From Clostridium pascui (GTDB lineage Bacteria; Bacillota; Clostridia; Clostridiales; Clostridiaceae): a stretch of DNA of 64,000 nucleotides. Positions 35,833 to 44,926 of this stretch are shown in pieces; positions within the stretch are counted from its first letter, which is position 1; the number at the start of each line of letters is the position of its first letter. Below the pieces are notes generated by a model. It had not been told where the DNA came from. It ran no database searches and saw only the letters and a program-made list of their open reading frames with translations. The DNA lies in assembly GCF_016908015.1 (NCBI RefSeq), contig NZ_JAFBDB010000003.1, positions 248,001 through 312,000 on the forward strand. The letters are read 5' to 3'. The position numbers were made by a program, and so were the translations under genes.

Positions 35833-36161
35833 ATTATAAGATTCATAACTTATTCGCCAAGTTAATAACCTTATTATTAAATTATCTCAGTGCGTTTCCG
35901 CACTTAATAACTTCAACATGGATTAGTATACAATCTTATGGACTAAATTTCAAATCCAATATAAGACCATTAAACAAGTCCTTCTTTAATATACTCCTTT
36001 TTATTCTCATTTACTCCACCTTAAGCCATTATTTTATTATATTTATCATATTTTTTATAGTTAGTTTAGCTAATAAAAATTAACATTATCTAAAAAACAT
36101 CTTTTTTCTTTTAATATTTATACCACAACTCTCATATAAATTATTAAGGGAGGTGTAACTA
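35833..36161. other. Intergenic stretch between tRNA cluster and yyaC
   Basis: No gene is supported here. It holds the upstream region of the tRNA transcript on the minus strand and of yyaC on the plus strand. The only structure seen is a small hairpin AGTGCG/CGCACT (35889-35904) without a T-tract. A TATAAT on the minus strand lies directly against the mature tRNA end and cannot be its promoter in the normal way. Confidence 0.5.
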
Positions 36162-36713
36162 TTGAATAAAGCTAGAACTCATTTTAACGATTCTTTAGGA
36201 TATTACGAAATTGGAGAGTTTATAAAAAATTATTTTATGAAAGACACTATAATAGTATGTATAGGTACAGATAGATGTATAGGGGATTGTCTTGGTCCAT
36301 TAGTTGGCACTCTACTTAAAGATAAAAATTTCCCTCTTCCAGTATTCGGAACAATATCTGATCCTATACACGCTTTAAATTTAGATAGAAAATTATATGA
36401 AATAAATTTACTTCACCCTAATGCAAATATAATAGGCATCGATGCATGTCTTGGCGATGAAGATAATGTAGGAGAAATACAAGCTAGGGATTATCCAATC
36501 CATCCTGGAAAGGGCGTAGGTAAAACCCTCCCTCTTGTAGGAAAGTCTTCCATAATAGGAATTGTAGACTCAACTGATGCTAATGTATTTAACAATAACA
36601 ATATACGTCTTAGTTTGATTTTTAATATGTCCAAAGTAATCTGCGACGCCTTATTTCATGCTTATCATTTAAGCTCCAACACTTTATCAGATATAAAAGA
36701 CTGCCTTCTATAA
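36162..36713 (+). CDS. yyaC: Spore protease YyaC family (GPR-like fold)
   Basis: The 183-residue protein has the YyaC/DUF1256 pattern with CIGTDRCIGDCLGPLVG near residue 30, ISDPIHALNL, and ACLGDEDNVGEI, close to the germination protease GPR fold. Such proteins are linked to spore formation, but their protease activity is not shown. The TTG start at 36162 follows a strong GGGAGGTG site. It is a single gene ending at a strong bidirectional hairpin, convergent with mbl. Confidence 0.9.
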   Translation: MNKARTHFNDSLGYYEIGEFIKNYFMKDTIIVCIGTDRCIGDCLGPLVGTLLKDKNFPLPVFGTISDPIHALNLDRKLYEINLLHPNANIIGIDACLGDEDNVGEIQARDYPIHPGKGVGKTLPLVGKSSIIGIVDSTDANVFNNNNIRLSLIFNMSKVICDALFHAYHLSSNTLSDIKDCLL

Positions 36714-36716
36714 AAA

Positions 36717-36765
36717 AATAAGTGCTTTCGCTTATATTTAATAAGACGAAAGCACTTATTATACT
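36717..36765 (+). terminator. Bidirectional terminator between yyaC and mbl
   Basis: AATAAGTGCTTTCGCTTAT (36717-36735) pairs with ATAAG-A-CGAAAGCACTTATT (36741-36760), a near-perfect stem of about 19 bp with a five-base loop. T-rich and A-rich flanks serve both genes. Confidence 0.85.
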
Positions 36766-36787
36766 TTTATTCCACTAAAGCATATCA

Positions 36788-37816
36788 TTATAATAATGAT
36801 ATATCATCTCCAGAAAAGGATCCATCCAATTTGTCCAAATAATCTAAGAACTTACCTGTGCCCATTGCTACACAAGAAACAGAATCCTCTACAATACAAA
36901 CCGGTACTTTTGTAACATCCTGAATTAATTTATCAAGACCATTTAGGAGGGCTCCCCCTCCAGTCATAACTATTCCTTTATCTGCTATATCTGCAGCTAA
37001 TTCAGGTGGAGTCTTTTCTAAGACTGAATGCGTACATTCTGCAATAGAATTTACAGTTTCGCTTAGGGCTTGCCTCATTTCTTCTGAGGAAACATTTATA
37101 TTTTTAGGAAGACCAGACACCAAGTCCCTTCCTCTTATTTCCATACTAACTTCTTCTTCTCTTACATATGCTGATCCTATATTAATTTTTAAATCTTCAG
37201 CAGTTCTTTCTCCTATCATAAGCTTGTGTTTCTTTCTTACATATCTTATAATAGCTTCATCAAAAGTATCTCCTGCAACTTTTATAGAAGATCTTACTAC
37301 TATTCCTCCAAGAGAAATAACAGCAATATCTGTCGTTCCCCCACCTATATCTATTACCATATTTCCACTGGCCTTAGTGATATCTACACCTGCTCCAATG
37401 GCTGCAGCTAAAGGTTCCTCTATCAAAAACACCTTCTTTGCACCAGCATTCTTAGCAGCATCAATAACGGCCCTTTTTTCTACTCCTGTAGCTTCACAAG
37501 GTATACAAACCACAACTCGGGGGGAAACCATTTTTTTCTTTCCACAGGCTTTCCTTAAAAAATGTTCTAACATTTTTTCTGTTAAATCATAATCAGAAAT
37601 AACTCCATCTCTCAAGGGTCTAATAGCTACAATATTACCAGGAGTTCTACCGATCATTTGCCTAGCTTCCTCCCCTACAGCTAAGACTCTATTATTAGTT
37701 TTATCTATAGCTACTACTGAAGGTTCTTTCAAAATAACTCCTTTACCCTTTGCATAAACCAGTACTGTAGCTGTACCAAGATCTATACCCATATCTGTAC
37801 CCATTTTAAAAAACAT
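36788..37816 (-). CDS. mbl: MreB-family rod-shape protein, Mbl type
   Basis: An actin-like cell-shape protein that guides cell-wall synthesis under the membrane. The ATP-binding motifs are visible: MGIDLGTATVLVYA near the N-terminus, IDIGGGTTDIAVISLGG near 157 and MTGGGALLNGLD near 285. The ATG at 37816 (342 residues) is preferred over the GTG at 37831, because GGTGGAG before it is the ribosome site. I call it Mbl because it sits directly downstream of spoIIID, as in Bacillus; sequence alone does not separate Mbl from MreB with certainty. Confidence 0.9.
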   Translation of the reverse strand: MFFKMGTDMGIDLGTATVLVYAKGKGVILKEPSVVAIDKTNNRVLAVGEEARQMIGRTPGNIVAIRPLRDGVISDYDLTEKMLEHFLRKACGKKKMVSPRVVVCIPCEATGVEKRAVIDAAKNAGAKKVFLIEEPLAAAIGAGVDITKASGNMVIDIGGGTTDIAVISLGGIVVRSSIKVAGDTFDEAIIRYVRKKHKLMIGERTAEDLKINIGSAYVREEEVSMEIRGRDLVSGLPKNINVSSEEMRQALSETVNSIAECTHSVLEKTPPELAADIADKGIVMTGGGALLNGLDKLIQDVTKVPVCIVEDSVSCVAMGTGKFLDYLDKLDGSFSGDDISLL

Positions 37817-37912
37817 CCCTATTATCTCCACCTACTCTTTCCATAACATTTTTGCAACAAAAATGCAATTTCATATATTTTACGACATAGTTTTATTATA
37901 ATCGGAATGTTT

Positions 37913-38167
37913 TTATCCTTCAATAGCTTTATACTTCATTTTAGTGGCTTTTCCACCTCTTATATGTCTTTCTGCTTTATTATAATCCAAAATAATTTTG
38001 GCTTCTTCTGCTATTTGAGGATTTATTTTAGGCAACCTTTCTGTCATATCTTTGTGTATAGTACTTTTACTAACACCAAATACCTTAGCTGTTTTTCTAA
38101 TTGTTGCTTTTGAACTTATAATATAATTTGCTACTTCAAGAACTCTTTCTTCAATGTAGTCTTTCAA
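37913..38167 (-). CDS. spoIIID: Sporulation transcriptional regulator SpoIIID
   Basis: The 84-residue mother-cell regulator acts with sigma-E to switch genes on and off during sporulation. It has the conserved N-terminus DYIEERVLEVANYII, helix-turn-helix ATIRKTAKVFGVSKSTIHKD (about residues 21-40), and basic C-terminal region HIRGGKATKMKY. Length and sequence match the family closely. The ATG follows AGGAGGTACCACC. It is followed by mbl and preceded by spoIIQ, with a strong hairpin between. Confidence 0.97.
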   Translation of the reverse strand: MKDYIEERVLEVANYIISSKATIRKTAKVFGVSKSTIHKDMTERLPKINPQIAEEAKIILDYNKAERHIRGGKATKMKYKAIEG

Positions 38168-38235
38168 GGTGGTACCTCCTTAACCCTTCTATATTTATAA
38201 ATATGCTTATTCATATACTTAAATTACATCTGTCT

Positions 38236-38268
38236 GGCCATTTTCCGTAACATGAACGAAAAATGGCC
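38236..38268 (-). repeat. Hairpin between spoIIQ and spoIIID
   Basis: GGCCATTTT (38236-38244) pairs with AAAATGGCC (38260-38268), extended inward by CGT/ACG around one mismatch. No U-run follows on the minus strand, so it is a stable transcript hairpin rather than a standard terminator. Confidence 0.7.
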
Positions 38269-38274
38269 TGAAGT

Positions 38275-39003
38275 TTAGTATTTTATATACTTATCTGGAT
38301 TTACAAAATCTTTATCTTTTAATACTGCAAAATGCAAATGATCTCCATAGGCTTCATACATGGATCTTAAAGTTGTTCTTCCTACAACTCCAAGTTTATC
38401 TCCTTTTTTAACCACTTTTCCTGCTGATATACTTACCTTTGAATCTAAATTTGAATATACTGTTTTTAGTCCATTTTGATGATCTACTATTACTTGAATA
38501 CCATCTACTGTATCATTTTTTACAGATTCAACTTTTCCATCTAATACTGCTACAACAGGCTTTCCTAATTCACATTTAATATCTATACCAAAGTTAGGTC
38601 TGTAGCTATTGGTGGATTTCCAAAATACAGGTTCTTCAGAATATTGTCTTCCTATAATTCCTTCTACAGGTTTTCCAAACTTAGTATCTGCTGTTTTAGA
38701 TACTGTAGCAGTTTTTTCAGTACTTTTTACCTCTTTATTTACCTTTGTTTCTGTGTTAGTTGGCTTTTTTACTTGTTCTGCATTGTCATAATCTGTATAG
38801 GGCTTTTCAGCAACCTGTGCTGTATCCTTTTTCTTCTCTTGCTCCACCACCGATGTATTATTTCGTTCAATTTTAGCCTGCCTATTATCTCTTGTAGTTA
38901 CAACAGCTACTGTAGCAAGTATGCATAGGCATAAAAACAGTACAACGTAAAATCCCTCCCTCTTAAAAAAGTTAAAAATTTTACTAAAGTTTTTATTTTT
39001 CAT
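38275..39003 (-). CDS. spoIIQ: SpoIIQ-like LytM/M23 domain protein, catalytic histidine replaced
   Basis: The forespore membrane protein that, with SpoIIIAH, forms the engulfment channel. It has one N-terminal membrane segment (about residues 15-34), a charged linker with Lys/Thr/Val repeats, and a C-terminal LytM domain (about 130-240). The usual H-x-G-x-D is NFGID, the YxHL motif is YSNL, while the HLHF pair is kept, so zinc binding is probably lost. Position between spoIID and spoIIID supports SpoIIQ over a generic peptidase. The ATG follows GGAGGTGTTGAT. Confidence 0.88.
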   Translation of the reverse strand: MKNKNFSKIFNFFKREGFYVVLFLCLCILATVAVVTTRDNRQAKIERNNTSVVEQEKKKDTAQVAEKPYTDYDNAEQVKKPTNTETKVNKEVKSTEKTATVSKTADTKFGKPVEGIIGRQYSEEPVFWKSTNSYRPNFGIDIKCELGKPVVAVLDGKVESVKNDTVDGIQVIVDHQNGLKTVYSNLDSKVSISAGKVVKKGDKLGVVGRTTLRSMYEAYGDHLHFAVLKDKDFVNPDKYIKY

Positions 39004-39109
39004 ATCAACACCTCCAATTTCTAGTTTGTCCAGAGCTTATCAAAAAATACATTTTATTATAATTTTATTTCCAATTTATTTCTATTTTTTATGACAATGT
39101 TTGACATAA

Positions 39110-39137
39110 AAAAATAGAGCTGTTGCTGACCAGCTCT
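39110..39137 (-). terminator. Terminator after spoIID
   Basis: AGAGCTG (39116-39122) pairs with CAGCTCT (39131-39137), and the A-run at 39109-39114 gives a U-tract on the minus strand. It separates spoIID from spoIIQ. Confidence 0.8.
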
Positions 39138-39142
39138 ACACT

Positions 39143-40189
39143 TTAATTTATTTGTTCTATTTTTACTCCCTGATAATAATGTGTTAATATTTCGTTGTAG
39201 CTTTTTCCACCCTTAGCATATACATTGGCTCCCCACTGACTCATCCCCACTCCATGTCCATAGCCAGTACACACTATTTGTATATCTTTTTTACCAAAAT
39301 TAATAACAAAATTCGTAGAATTAAGTCCAAGCATAGTTCTAAACTGACTTCCTTTTAAAGTTCTGCTCCCAATTTGCATCTCCTTTACTCCACCAGCTTC
39401 AGTTTTACTTTTGATTTTTATGTTGGTTTTTAAACTACTTGATGATACTATGTTTTTATCGAAGTATTCATTGATAATACTTGCTAACTTATAATAGCTA
39501 TATATAGAAGTAGATTTATACTTAGGCGCTATCTCTTCTCCTGGACTTTCAACACTTTTTAAATATGGAAGCGAAGTTGAAAACACATCCTTTACATCCT
39601 CAGTTTTTCCACTACTTATAGCGAAATAATACGCACCTTTTACGACTTCTCCGTTGTATTTTAACACTTGTCCCTTAGTTAAATTTACAGCTTCCTCAAT
39701 TTTGCTCCAGTAATAGTTACCCTTATCTTTGGGCCATGCCTCCATTCTATCGATTTTATCCATAAAAGCCTGGCAATGTACCGTATCACAAATATCTGCA
39801 TTTTTATCCTTACTACACCCAGAACCTCCAAGGGACTTTATATGCGTCACAGCATAAGTTCTTGCCGCTACGGCTTGAGCCTTTAGTGCTTCTATATGAA
39901 ATTCTGCAGGCATTTCCGAAGCTACAACTCCCTTAATATAATCCTCTAAACTCATTTCTTCTATCTTTTTTGTTTTGTCTCTATATACTTTTACCTTAAT
40001 TTCTTTGATAATAACTATATTATCAGGCTTCATATTATATGTTATATTATTATTTAATTTATCTTGAGACAGTTTATTACCGCCCTTCGCCAAAGGTAAT
40101 GATAAAATAACAATAAAAACTATACTAGCTAAGATAAAAATTAAAAATCTCTTTACAAATAAAAAAACATCTTCTGTTCTCATATACAT
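39143..40189 (-). CDS. spoIID: Stage II sporulation protein D (lytic transglycosylase)
   Basis: SpoIID digests peptidoglycan at the septum during engulfment with SpoIIM and SpoIIP. The 348-residue protein has an N-terminal membrane segment (about residues 11-30), then EMSLEDYIKGVVASEMPAEF near 80, which includes the catalytic glutamate, the conserved EALKAQAVAARTYAV, and C-terminal GYGHGVGMSQWGA. Length is normal. The ATG follows AAAAGGAGAAATG. It lies 64 bases downstream of murA. Confidence 0.96.
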   Translation of the reverse strand: MYMRTEDVFLFVKRFLIFILASIVFIVILSLPLAKGGNKLSQDKLNNNITYNMKPDNIVIIKEIKVKVYRDKTKKIEEMSLEDYIKGVVASEMPAEFHIEALKAQAVAARTYAVTHIKSLGGSGCSKDKNADICDTVHCQAFMDKIDRMEAWPKDKGNYYWSKIEEAVNLTKGQVLKYNGEVVKGAYYFAISSGKTEDVKDVFSTSLPYLKSVESPGEEIAPKYKSTSIYSYYKLASIINEYFDKNIVSSSSLKTNIKIKSKTEAGGVKEMQIGSRTLKGSQFRTMLGLNSTNFVINFGKKDIQIVCTGYGHGVGMSQWGANVYAKGGKSYNEILTHYYQGVKIEQIN

Positions 40190-40253
40190 TTCTCCTTTTT
40201 ATGTTTATATAAAAATATATGAAAACAGAAGATAAGTTATAACTTACCTTTAT

Positions 40254-41513
40254 TTAATTTTCTTCTCTAAATATGTCTGCACCTAAGCACTTTAGCTTCT
40301 TCTCTATATCTACATATCCTCTATCTATATGATATACATCTGTAACGCTAGTGATTCCTTCTGCTGCAAGCCCACATAGGACAAGTGCTGCTCCTGCTCT
40401 TAAATCCGTGGCTTTTACTTCACACCCTGTTAATTTATTAACACCCTGAACAATAGCGCTTCTTCCATCTACCTTTATATTTGCTCCCATTCTTTTCATT
40501 TCTGAAACATGCATATATCTGTTTTCAAATATAGTTTCTGTTATTAAACTAGTTCCATCCACGGTACATAAAAGAGACATCATTTGAGACTGCATATCTG
40601 TTGGAAATCCTGGATATGGCATTGTTTTTATGTCTGTAGCATTAAGCTTATTAGTTCCATCAACTATTAAAGCTTCTCCTTTAACATCTATCCTAACTCC
40701 CATTTCAATAAGTTTTGCTATTACAGGCCTTAAATGCTGATAATTTACACCATTTATCTTTATTAAACTCTTAGTAATTGCAGCTGCTACCATAAATGTT
40801 CCCGCTTCTATCCTATCATATATAGGTTTATGAGTTATTCCTTTCAATTCTTTGACACCATCAATTCTTATTGTATCCGTTCCTGCTCCAGTAATTTTTG
40901 CTCCCATCTTATTCAAAAAGTCTGCTAAATCTTCTATTTCAGGTTCTTCTGCAGCATTCTCTATTATAGTTTCTCCTTCAGCCAGTACTGCTGCCATCAT
41001 TATATTTTCAGTAGCACCCACAGATGGGAAATCTAAATAAATTTTCTTTCCTATAAGCTTTTTGGCTCTAGCTTCTACATATCCATGCCCTATGTTGATT
41101 TCAGCTCCAAGGGCATTTAGCCCCTTCAAATGAAGATCTATAGGTCTTGTTCCTATATTACATCCGCCTGGTAGGGATACTCTAATCCTACCAAATCTTG
41201 ATATCATAGGCCCCATTATCAAAAATGAAGCTCTCTGCTTTTTTACGAGTTCACTACAAGGTTCAACATCACATACGGATTTTGTATCAATTATTATCTT
41301 TCTATCCCCTGTATCTATATCAATATCTGCTGATACAGATCTTAGTATATCACTTATAACAAAAACGTCTTCAAGCATAGGAGCATTATCTATAATACAT
41401 TTATCTCCGCTTAAAATACTTGCCGCTATAATAGGAAGAACTGAATTTTTTGCAGCACTTATTTCAACTTCACCCTTCAAGGTTTTTCCGCCCTTGATTA
41501 TAATCCTATCCAT
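40254..41513 (-). CDS. murA: UDP-N-acetylglucosamine 1-carboxyvinyltransferase
   Basis: MurA adds enolpyruvate to UDP-GlcNAc, the first committed step of peptidoglycan synthesis and the fosfomycin target. The 419-residue protein keeps the catalytic cysteine in LPGGCNIGTRPIDLH (about residue 117), so it should be fosfomycin-sensitive in principle. AAKNSVLPIIAASIL near residue 20 and the MPYPGFPTDMQSQMMSL motif are present. Position between ywmB and spoIID matches the sporulation-linked MurA copy in related bacteria, so a second murA elsewhere is possible. Confidence 0.97.
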   Translation of the reverse strand: MDRIIIKGGKTLKGEVEISAAKNSVLPIIAASILSGDKCIIDNAPMLEDVFVISDILRSVSADIDIDTGDRKIIIDTKSVCDVEPCSELVKKQRASFLIMGPMISRFGRIRVSLPGGCNIGTRPIDLHLKGLNALGAEINIGHGYVEARAKKLIGKKIYLDFPSVGATENIMMAAVLAEGETIIENAAEEPEIEDLADFLNKMGAKITGAGTDTIRIDGVKELKGITHKPIYDRIEAGTFMVAAAITKSLIKINGVNYQHLRPVIAKLIEMGVRIDVKGEALIVDGTNKLNATDIKTMPYPGFPTDMQSQMMSLLCTVDGTSLITETIFENRYMHVSEMKRMGANIKVDGRSAIVQGVNKLTGCEVKATDLRAGAALVLCGLAAEGITSVTDVYHIDRGYVDIEKKLKCLGADIFREEN

Positions 41514-41534
41514 ATATATCCTCCATAAAAATTA

Positions 41535-42227
41535 CTAATAAGTTATAGGTATAACTGGTGTAGCTAAGATCATATAATCTCCCGTATCATAACTGCATAA
41601 AGCATAATTAAAATCTATAAATCTTCCTCCAACATTTAATTCATCATATTGATGAGTATATGCCGTGGTACTTAACCCATTATTTATTTCTACTGTTTTT
41701 ATCTCTTTTGTATTAAAAGACTTTAATATACCTATAACTTGTTTATTTAACTCTTTCATATTCGAATTAATAGTTTTTGCTTTTATATATTCAAAAAAGA
41801 CTACTTCCTTATCACACTCAATAGAGTTCTTGATTTTTGCTTTTAATTCAGCTAATTGATTTTCATGACTGTATTCTTTTATATTGATAGATATAATATT
41901 ATCATTGTCAGAATTTATACTTTGAATATTTCCTTCAACTGCAGGGCTTGAAAACTCCATATAGTAATTCCCGTCATTTTTCTCTATATTAATTTTAGTG
42001 CTTTTATCATAGTTTAACTTCATGAGAATAGATTTACACACCTCTTCTCCAGAATTCTGTGTAGAAAAGTTTACTTGAACTCCATACTCCATTACCTGAG
42101 CTCCAGTTCTGTTAATTATTTCCGAAAACATGTCTACTTTTTGGTTTGCTTGAGAGTACATCGGAAATTTATATCCCCATATTATTAACATTATGATAAC
42201 CACAATAACCCATCTTAACTTTTTCAT
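41535..42227 (-). CDS. ywmB: YwmB family protein
   Basis: The 230-residue protein has an N-terminal signal or anchor (about residues 5-20) and an extracytoplasmic domain of the YwmB fold, with the paired beta-alpha repeat NINLxY and GxGxNxTT-type segments. Function is unknown. It always sits next to murA and spoIID, as here, and I judge the assignment largely by that context. The gene starts the ywmB-murA-spoIID-spoIIQ-spoIIID-mbl series; upstream is a spacer to thlA. Confidence 0.75.
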   Translation of the reverse strand: MKKLRWVIVVIIMLIIWGYKFPMYSQANQKVDMFSEIINRTGAQVMEYGVQVNFSTQNSGEEVCKSILMKLNYDKSTKINIEKNDGNYYMEFSSPAVEGNIQSINSDNDNIISINIKEYSHENQLAELKAKIKNSIECDKEVVFFEYIKAKTINSNMKELNKQVIGILKSFNTKEIKTVEINNGLSTTAYTHQYDELNVGGRFIDFNYALCSYDTGDYMILATPVIPITY

Positions 42228-42395
42228 ATATTTGCCCTAAAGAGCCTTCCCCCTTTTAATTCATCTTGAAACCTATTTGAATTATGGACAAATACATGCT
42301 ATTTATTCAATAAATATATTACTAATATATAATTTTAGAGAAAAAGTGTTACTAAAAAGAAATATAATAAAGCCTACACGTAAAATTTTACAAAA

Positions 42396-42430
42396 ATAAA
42401 GAGATTGAGCAAATTACTCAATCTCTTTAT
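42396..42430 (-). terminator. Terminator of thlA
   Basis: AAAGAGATTGAG (42398-42409) pairs with CTCAATCTCTTT (42417-42428) around a seven-base loop, downstream of the thlA stop. Confidence 0.85.
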
Positions 42431-42445
42431 ATAAAACTAATTATA

Positions 42446-43624
42446 TTATCTTTCAACTATTAAAGCTGTTCCCATTCCGCCACCTATACATAAAGTAGCT
42501 AAACCTTTTTTAGCATCTCTTTTCTGCATTTCGTGAATTAATGATACAAGTATTCTAGCACCTGACGCTCCAATTGGATGTCCTAATGCTATAGCTCCAC
42601 CATTAACATTAACCTTGTCCATGTTAAATCCTAAATCTTTAGCAACAGCTATACTCTGTGCAGCAAATGCTTCATTAGCTTCAATTAAATCTAAATCTTC
42701 AACTGCTATGTTAGCTTTTTCTAAAGCTACTTTTGTTGCATGGAATGGACCATATCCCATTATAGCTGGATCTAATCCTGCTGAACCGTAGGATGTTATT
42801 TTAGCTAATGGAGTTAATCCTAATTCCTGAGCTTTTTCAGCACTCATTACTACAAATGCAGCCGCTCCATCATTTATACCTGATGCATTACCAGCTGTAA
42901 CTGTTCCATCTTTCTTGAATGCTGGCTTTAATTTTCCTAATTTTTCTATAGTTGAACCAAATTTTGGGAATTCATCTGTATCAAATACCTTTGGCTCTCC
43001 CTTTCTTTGTGGTATAACAACTGGAACTATTTCATCCTTGAATTTTCCTTCTTTTATAGCTGCTTCAGCTTTTAACTGTGAGCTTAAAGCAAACTGATCT
43101 TGCTCTTCTCTAGTTAATCCCCATTTTTCAGCTATATTTTCAGCTGTAACTCCCATATGATACTGGTTGAAAGCGTCCCATAAACCATCGTTTATCATTT
43201 CATCTACTAGTTGTCCATTTCCCATTCTTTGTCCCCATCTTGCATCATTCATTACATATGGAGCTCTGGACATGTTTTCCATACCACCAGCTATGATTAC
43301 ATCAGCATCTCCTGCTTTTATCATTTGAGCTGCTAAGCTTACTGCTCTTAATCCTGAACCACAAACTTTGTTTATTGTGAATGCTGAAACTTCTTGTGGA
43401 AGACCTGACTTTATAACTGCTTGTCTAGCTGGATTTTGTCCAAGACCTGCTTGTAAAACGTTTCCCATTATAACTTCTTGTACATCTTCTGGCTTTATTC
43501 CTGCTCTTTTTACAGCTTCCTTTATAACGATAGCGCCTAACTCAACTGCTGGAACATCTTTTAATCCTCCACCAAAAGAACCTAATGCTGTTCTAACTGC
43601 ACTAACTATAACTACTTCTTTCAT
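42446..43624 (-). CDS. thlA: Acetyl-CoA acetyltransferase (thiolase)
   Basis: The thiolase condenses two acetyl-CoA to acetoacetyl-CoA, the entry to butyrate or butanol formation. The start is taken at ATG 43624 (392 residues), with GGAGGG nine bases upstream; a longer frame upstream lacks a ribosome site. The catalytic Cys88 is in [11 protein letters not shown], with [16 protein letters not shown] near 345 and Cys378 in [11 protein letters not shown] good promoter stands upstream and a terminator downstream, so it is a single gene. It lies between mnaA and ywmB. Confidence 0.97.
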   Translation of the reverse strand: MKEVVIVSAVRTALGSFGGGLKDVPAVELGAIVIKEAVKRAGIKPEDVQEVIMGNVLQAGLGQNPARQAVIKSGLPQEVSAFTINKVCGSGLRAVSLAAQMIKAGDADVIIAGGMENMSRAPYVMNDARWGQRMGNGQLVDEMINDGLWDAFNQYHMGVTAENIAEKWGLTREEQDQFALSSQLKAEAAIKEGKFKDEIVPVVIPQRKGEPKVFDTDEFPKFGSTIEKLGKLKPAFKKDGTVTAGNASGINDGAAAFVVMSAEKAQELGLTPLAKITSYGSAGLDPAIMGYGPFHATKVALEKANIAVEDLDLIEANEAFAAQSIAVAKDLGFNMDKVNVNGGAIALGHPIGASGARILVSLIHEMQKRDAKKGLATLCIGGGMGTALIVER

Positions 43625-43661
43625 TAGTAACCCTCCTAAAAATATATTTTTATTAAAATTT

Positions 43662-43690
43662 ATTTTATAATTCACAAATTTTTCTGTCAA
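43662..43690 (-). promoter_or_regulatory. Promoter of thlA
   Basis: Minus-strand TTGACA (43690-43685) is 17 bases from TAAAAT (43667-43662), in the spacer between mnaA and thlA. Confidence 0.8.
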
Positions 43691-43753
43691 CAACTCCATT
43701 ATAACCATAAATTAAAATTTAATCAATAGATTTTGTTAAAAAAAACACAAAGT

Positions 43754-44908
43754 TTATATTACTTTAAATTCTTTTGGTTTTTTCGTCTCTTTTTTAAAAT
43801 GATATAATATAGCTTCTACTATTCTCTGAGATGCAAAACCATCCCCATAAGGATTTATAGCCTTACTCATTCTTTCATAACAATTTTTATCCTCTATAAG
43901 AATCCTTGCATTTTCTAATATGGTATCTATATCTGTCCCTACAAGTTTTACAGTGCCTACATCTACTGCTTCCGGCCTCTCTGTTACATCTCTTAGGACT
44001 AATACCGGCTTCCCTAAATGAGGCGCTTCCTCCTGAAGTCCTCCTGAATCTGTCATAATCATATAGCATTTATTCATTAGGTTGTGAGTTTCCTTAGTAT
44101 CTAAAGGAGAAAGAAGGTGTACTCTATCCATTCCCCCTAAGTATTTATATACTACATCCTTTACTATAGGATTTAAATGAACAAGGTATACCAGCTCCAC
44201 ATCTTCATATCTTTCAACTAATATTTTTAAAGACTTACAAATGTTTTCTATACCCTGCCCCCAATTTTCTCTTCTATGAGCAGTGACCATTATGACCTTC
44301 TTATTTTGGTAATCTATATTATTTAGTTCATTATTTTCAAAAACATAATTATCTTCTACTGTAACATTCATTGCGTCTATTACAGTATTTCCTGTAATAT
44401 ATATATCTTCTCTTTTTACCCCTTCTAAAAGCAGGTTATTTTTAGAACTTTCAGTAGGCGCAAAATTTAAATCTGCTATAGCTCCAGTAAGCTTTCTATT
44501 CATCTCTTCAGGAAACGGAAAGTTTTTGTTATGCGTTCTAAGTCCCGCCTCTACGTGCCCCACCTTAATTTTTTGATAAAATGCAGCTAGAGCTCCTGCA
44601 AAAGTTGTTGTTGTATCACCATGCACTAATATTAAATCAGGTTTTTCTTTTTCAAATACTTCTTCTAATCCTTGTAAAACCTTAACTGTAATCCCTGTTA
44701 AACTTTGCTTACTTTGCATTATATCCAAATCATACTCTGGAGTTATATCAAATAATTGAAGTACTTGATCAAGCATTTGTCTATGTTGCGCTGTAACACA
44801 AACTATACTTTCAACCTTCTCATACTTTTTTAGCTCCTTTACCAGCGGTGCCATTTTTATAGCCTCTGGTCGGGTTCCAAATATAGTAATTATCTTAATT
44901 TTTTCCAT
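43754..44908 (-). CDS. mnaA: UDP-N-acetylglucosamine 2-epimerase (non-hydrolysing)
   Basis: The enzyme interconverts UDP-GlcNAc and UDP-ManNAc for teichoic acid-type or other surface polymers. It is 384 residues with FGTRPEAIKMAPL near residue 9, HVEAGLRTHNK near 115, the HRRENWG motif near 210 and DSGGLQEEAPHLGKPVLVLRDVTERPEA near 290-318. The catalytic acid and histidine residues are present. It follows the wecA/tagO-like gene by 18 bases, so both build the same linkage-unit precursor. Confidence 0.95.
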   Translation of the reverse strand: MEKIKIITIFGTRPEAIKMAPLVKELKKYEKVESIVCVTAQHRQMLDQVLQLFDITPEYDLDIMQSKQSLTGITVKVLQGLEEVFEKEKPDLILVHGDTTTTFAGALAAFYQKIKVGHVEAGLRTHNKNFPFPEEMNRKLTGAIADLNFAPTESSKNNLLLEGVKREDIYITGNTVIDAMNVTVEDNYVFENNELNNIDYQNKKVIMVTAHRRENWGQGIENICKSLKILVERYEDVELVYLVHLNPIVKDVVYKYLGGMDRVHLLSPLDTKETHNLMNKCYMIMTDSGGLQEEAPHLGKPVLVLRDVTERPEAVDVGTVKLVGTDIDTILENARILIEDKNCYERMSKAINPYGDGFASQRIVEAILYHFKKETKKPKEFKVI

Positions 44909-44926
44909 TACCTTACCTCCAGAAAA

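Noticed and set aside
35607-35846. 79-residue open frame over the tRNA cluster
   Set aside because: It runs through tRNA-Tyr, tRNA-Thr and tRNA-Tyr on the tRNA-coding strand and is explained by them.
35833-35860. TTGGCG-16-TATAAT as promoter of the tRNA cluster
   Set aside because: The -10 touches the mature tRNA 5' end, so the start would fall inside the tRNA. Probably chance, or a different promoter lies further upstream.
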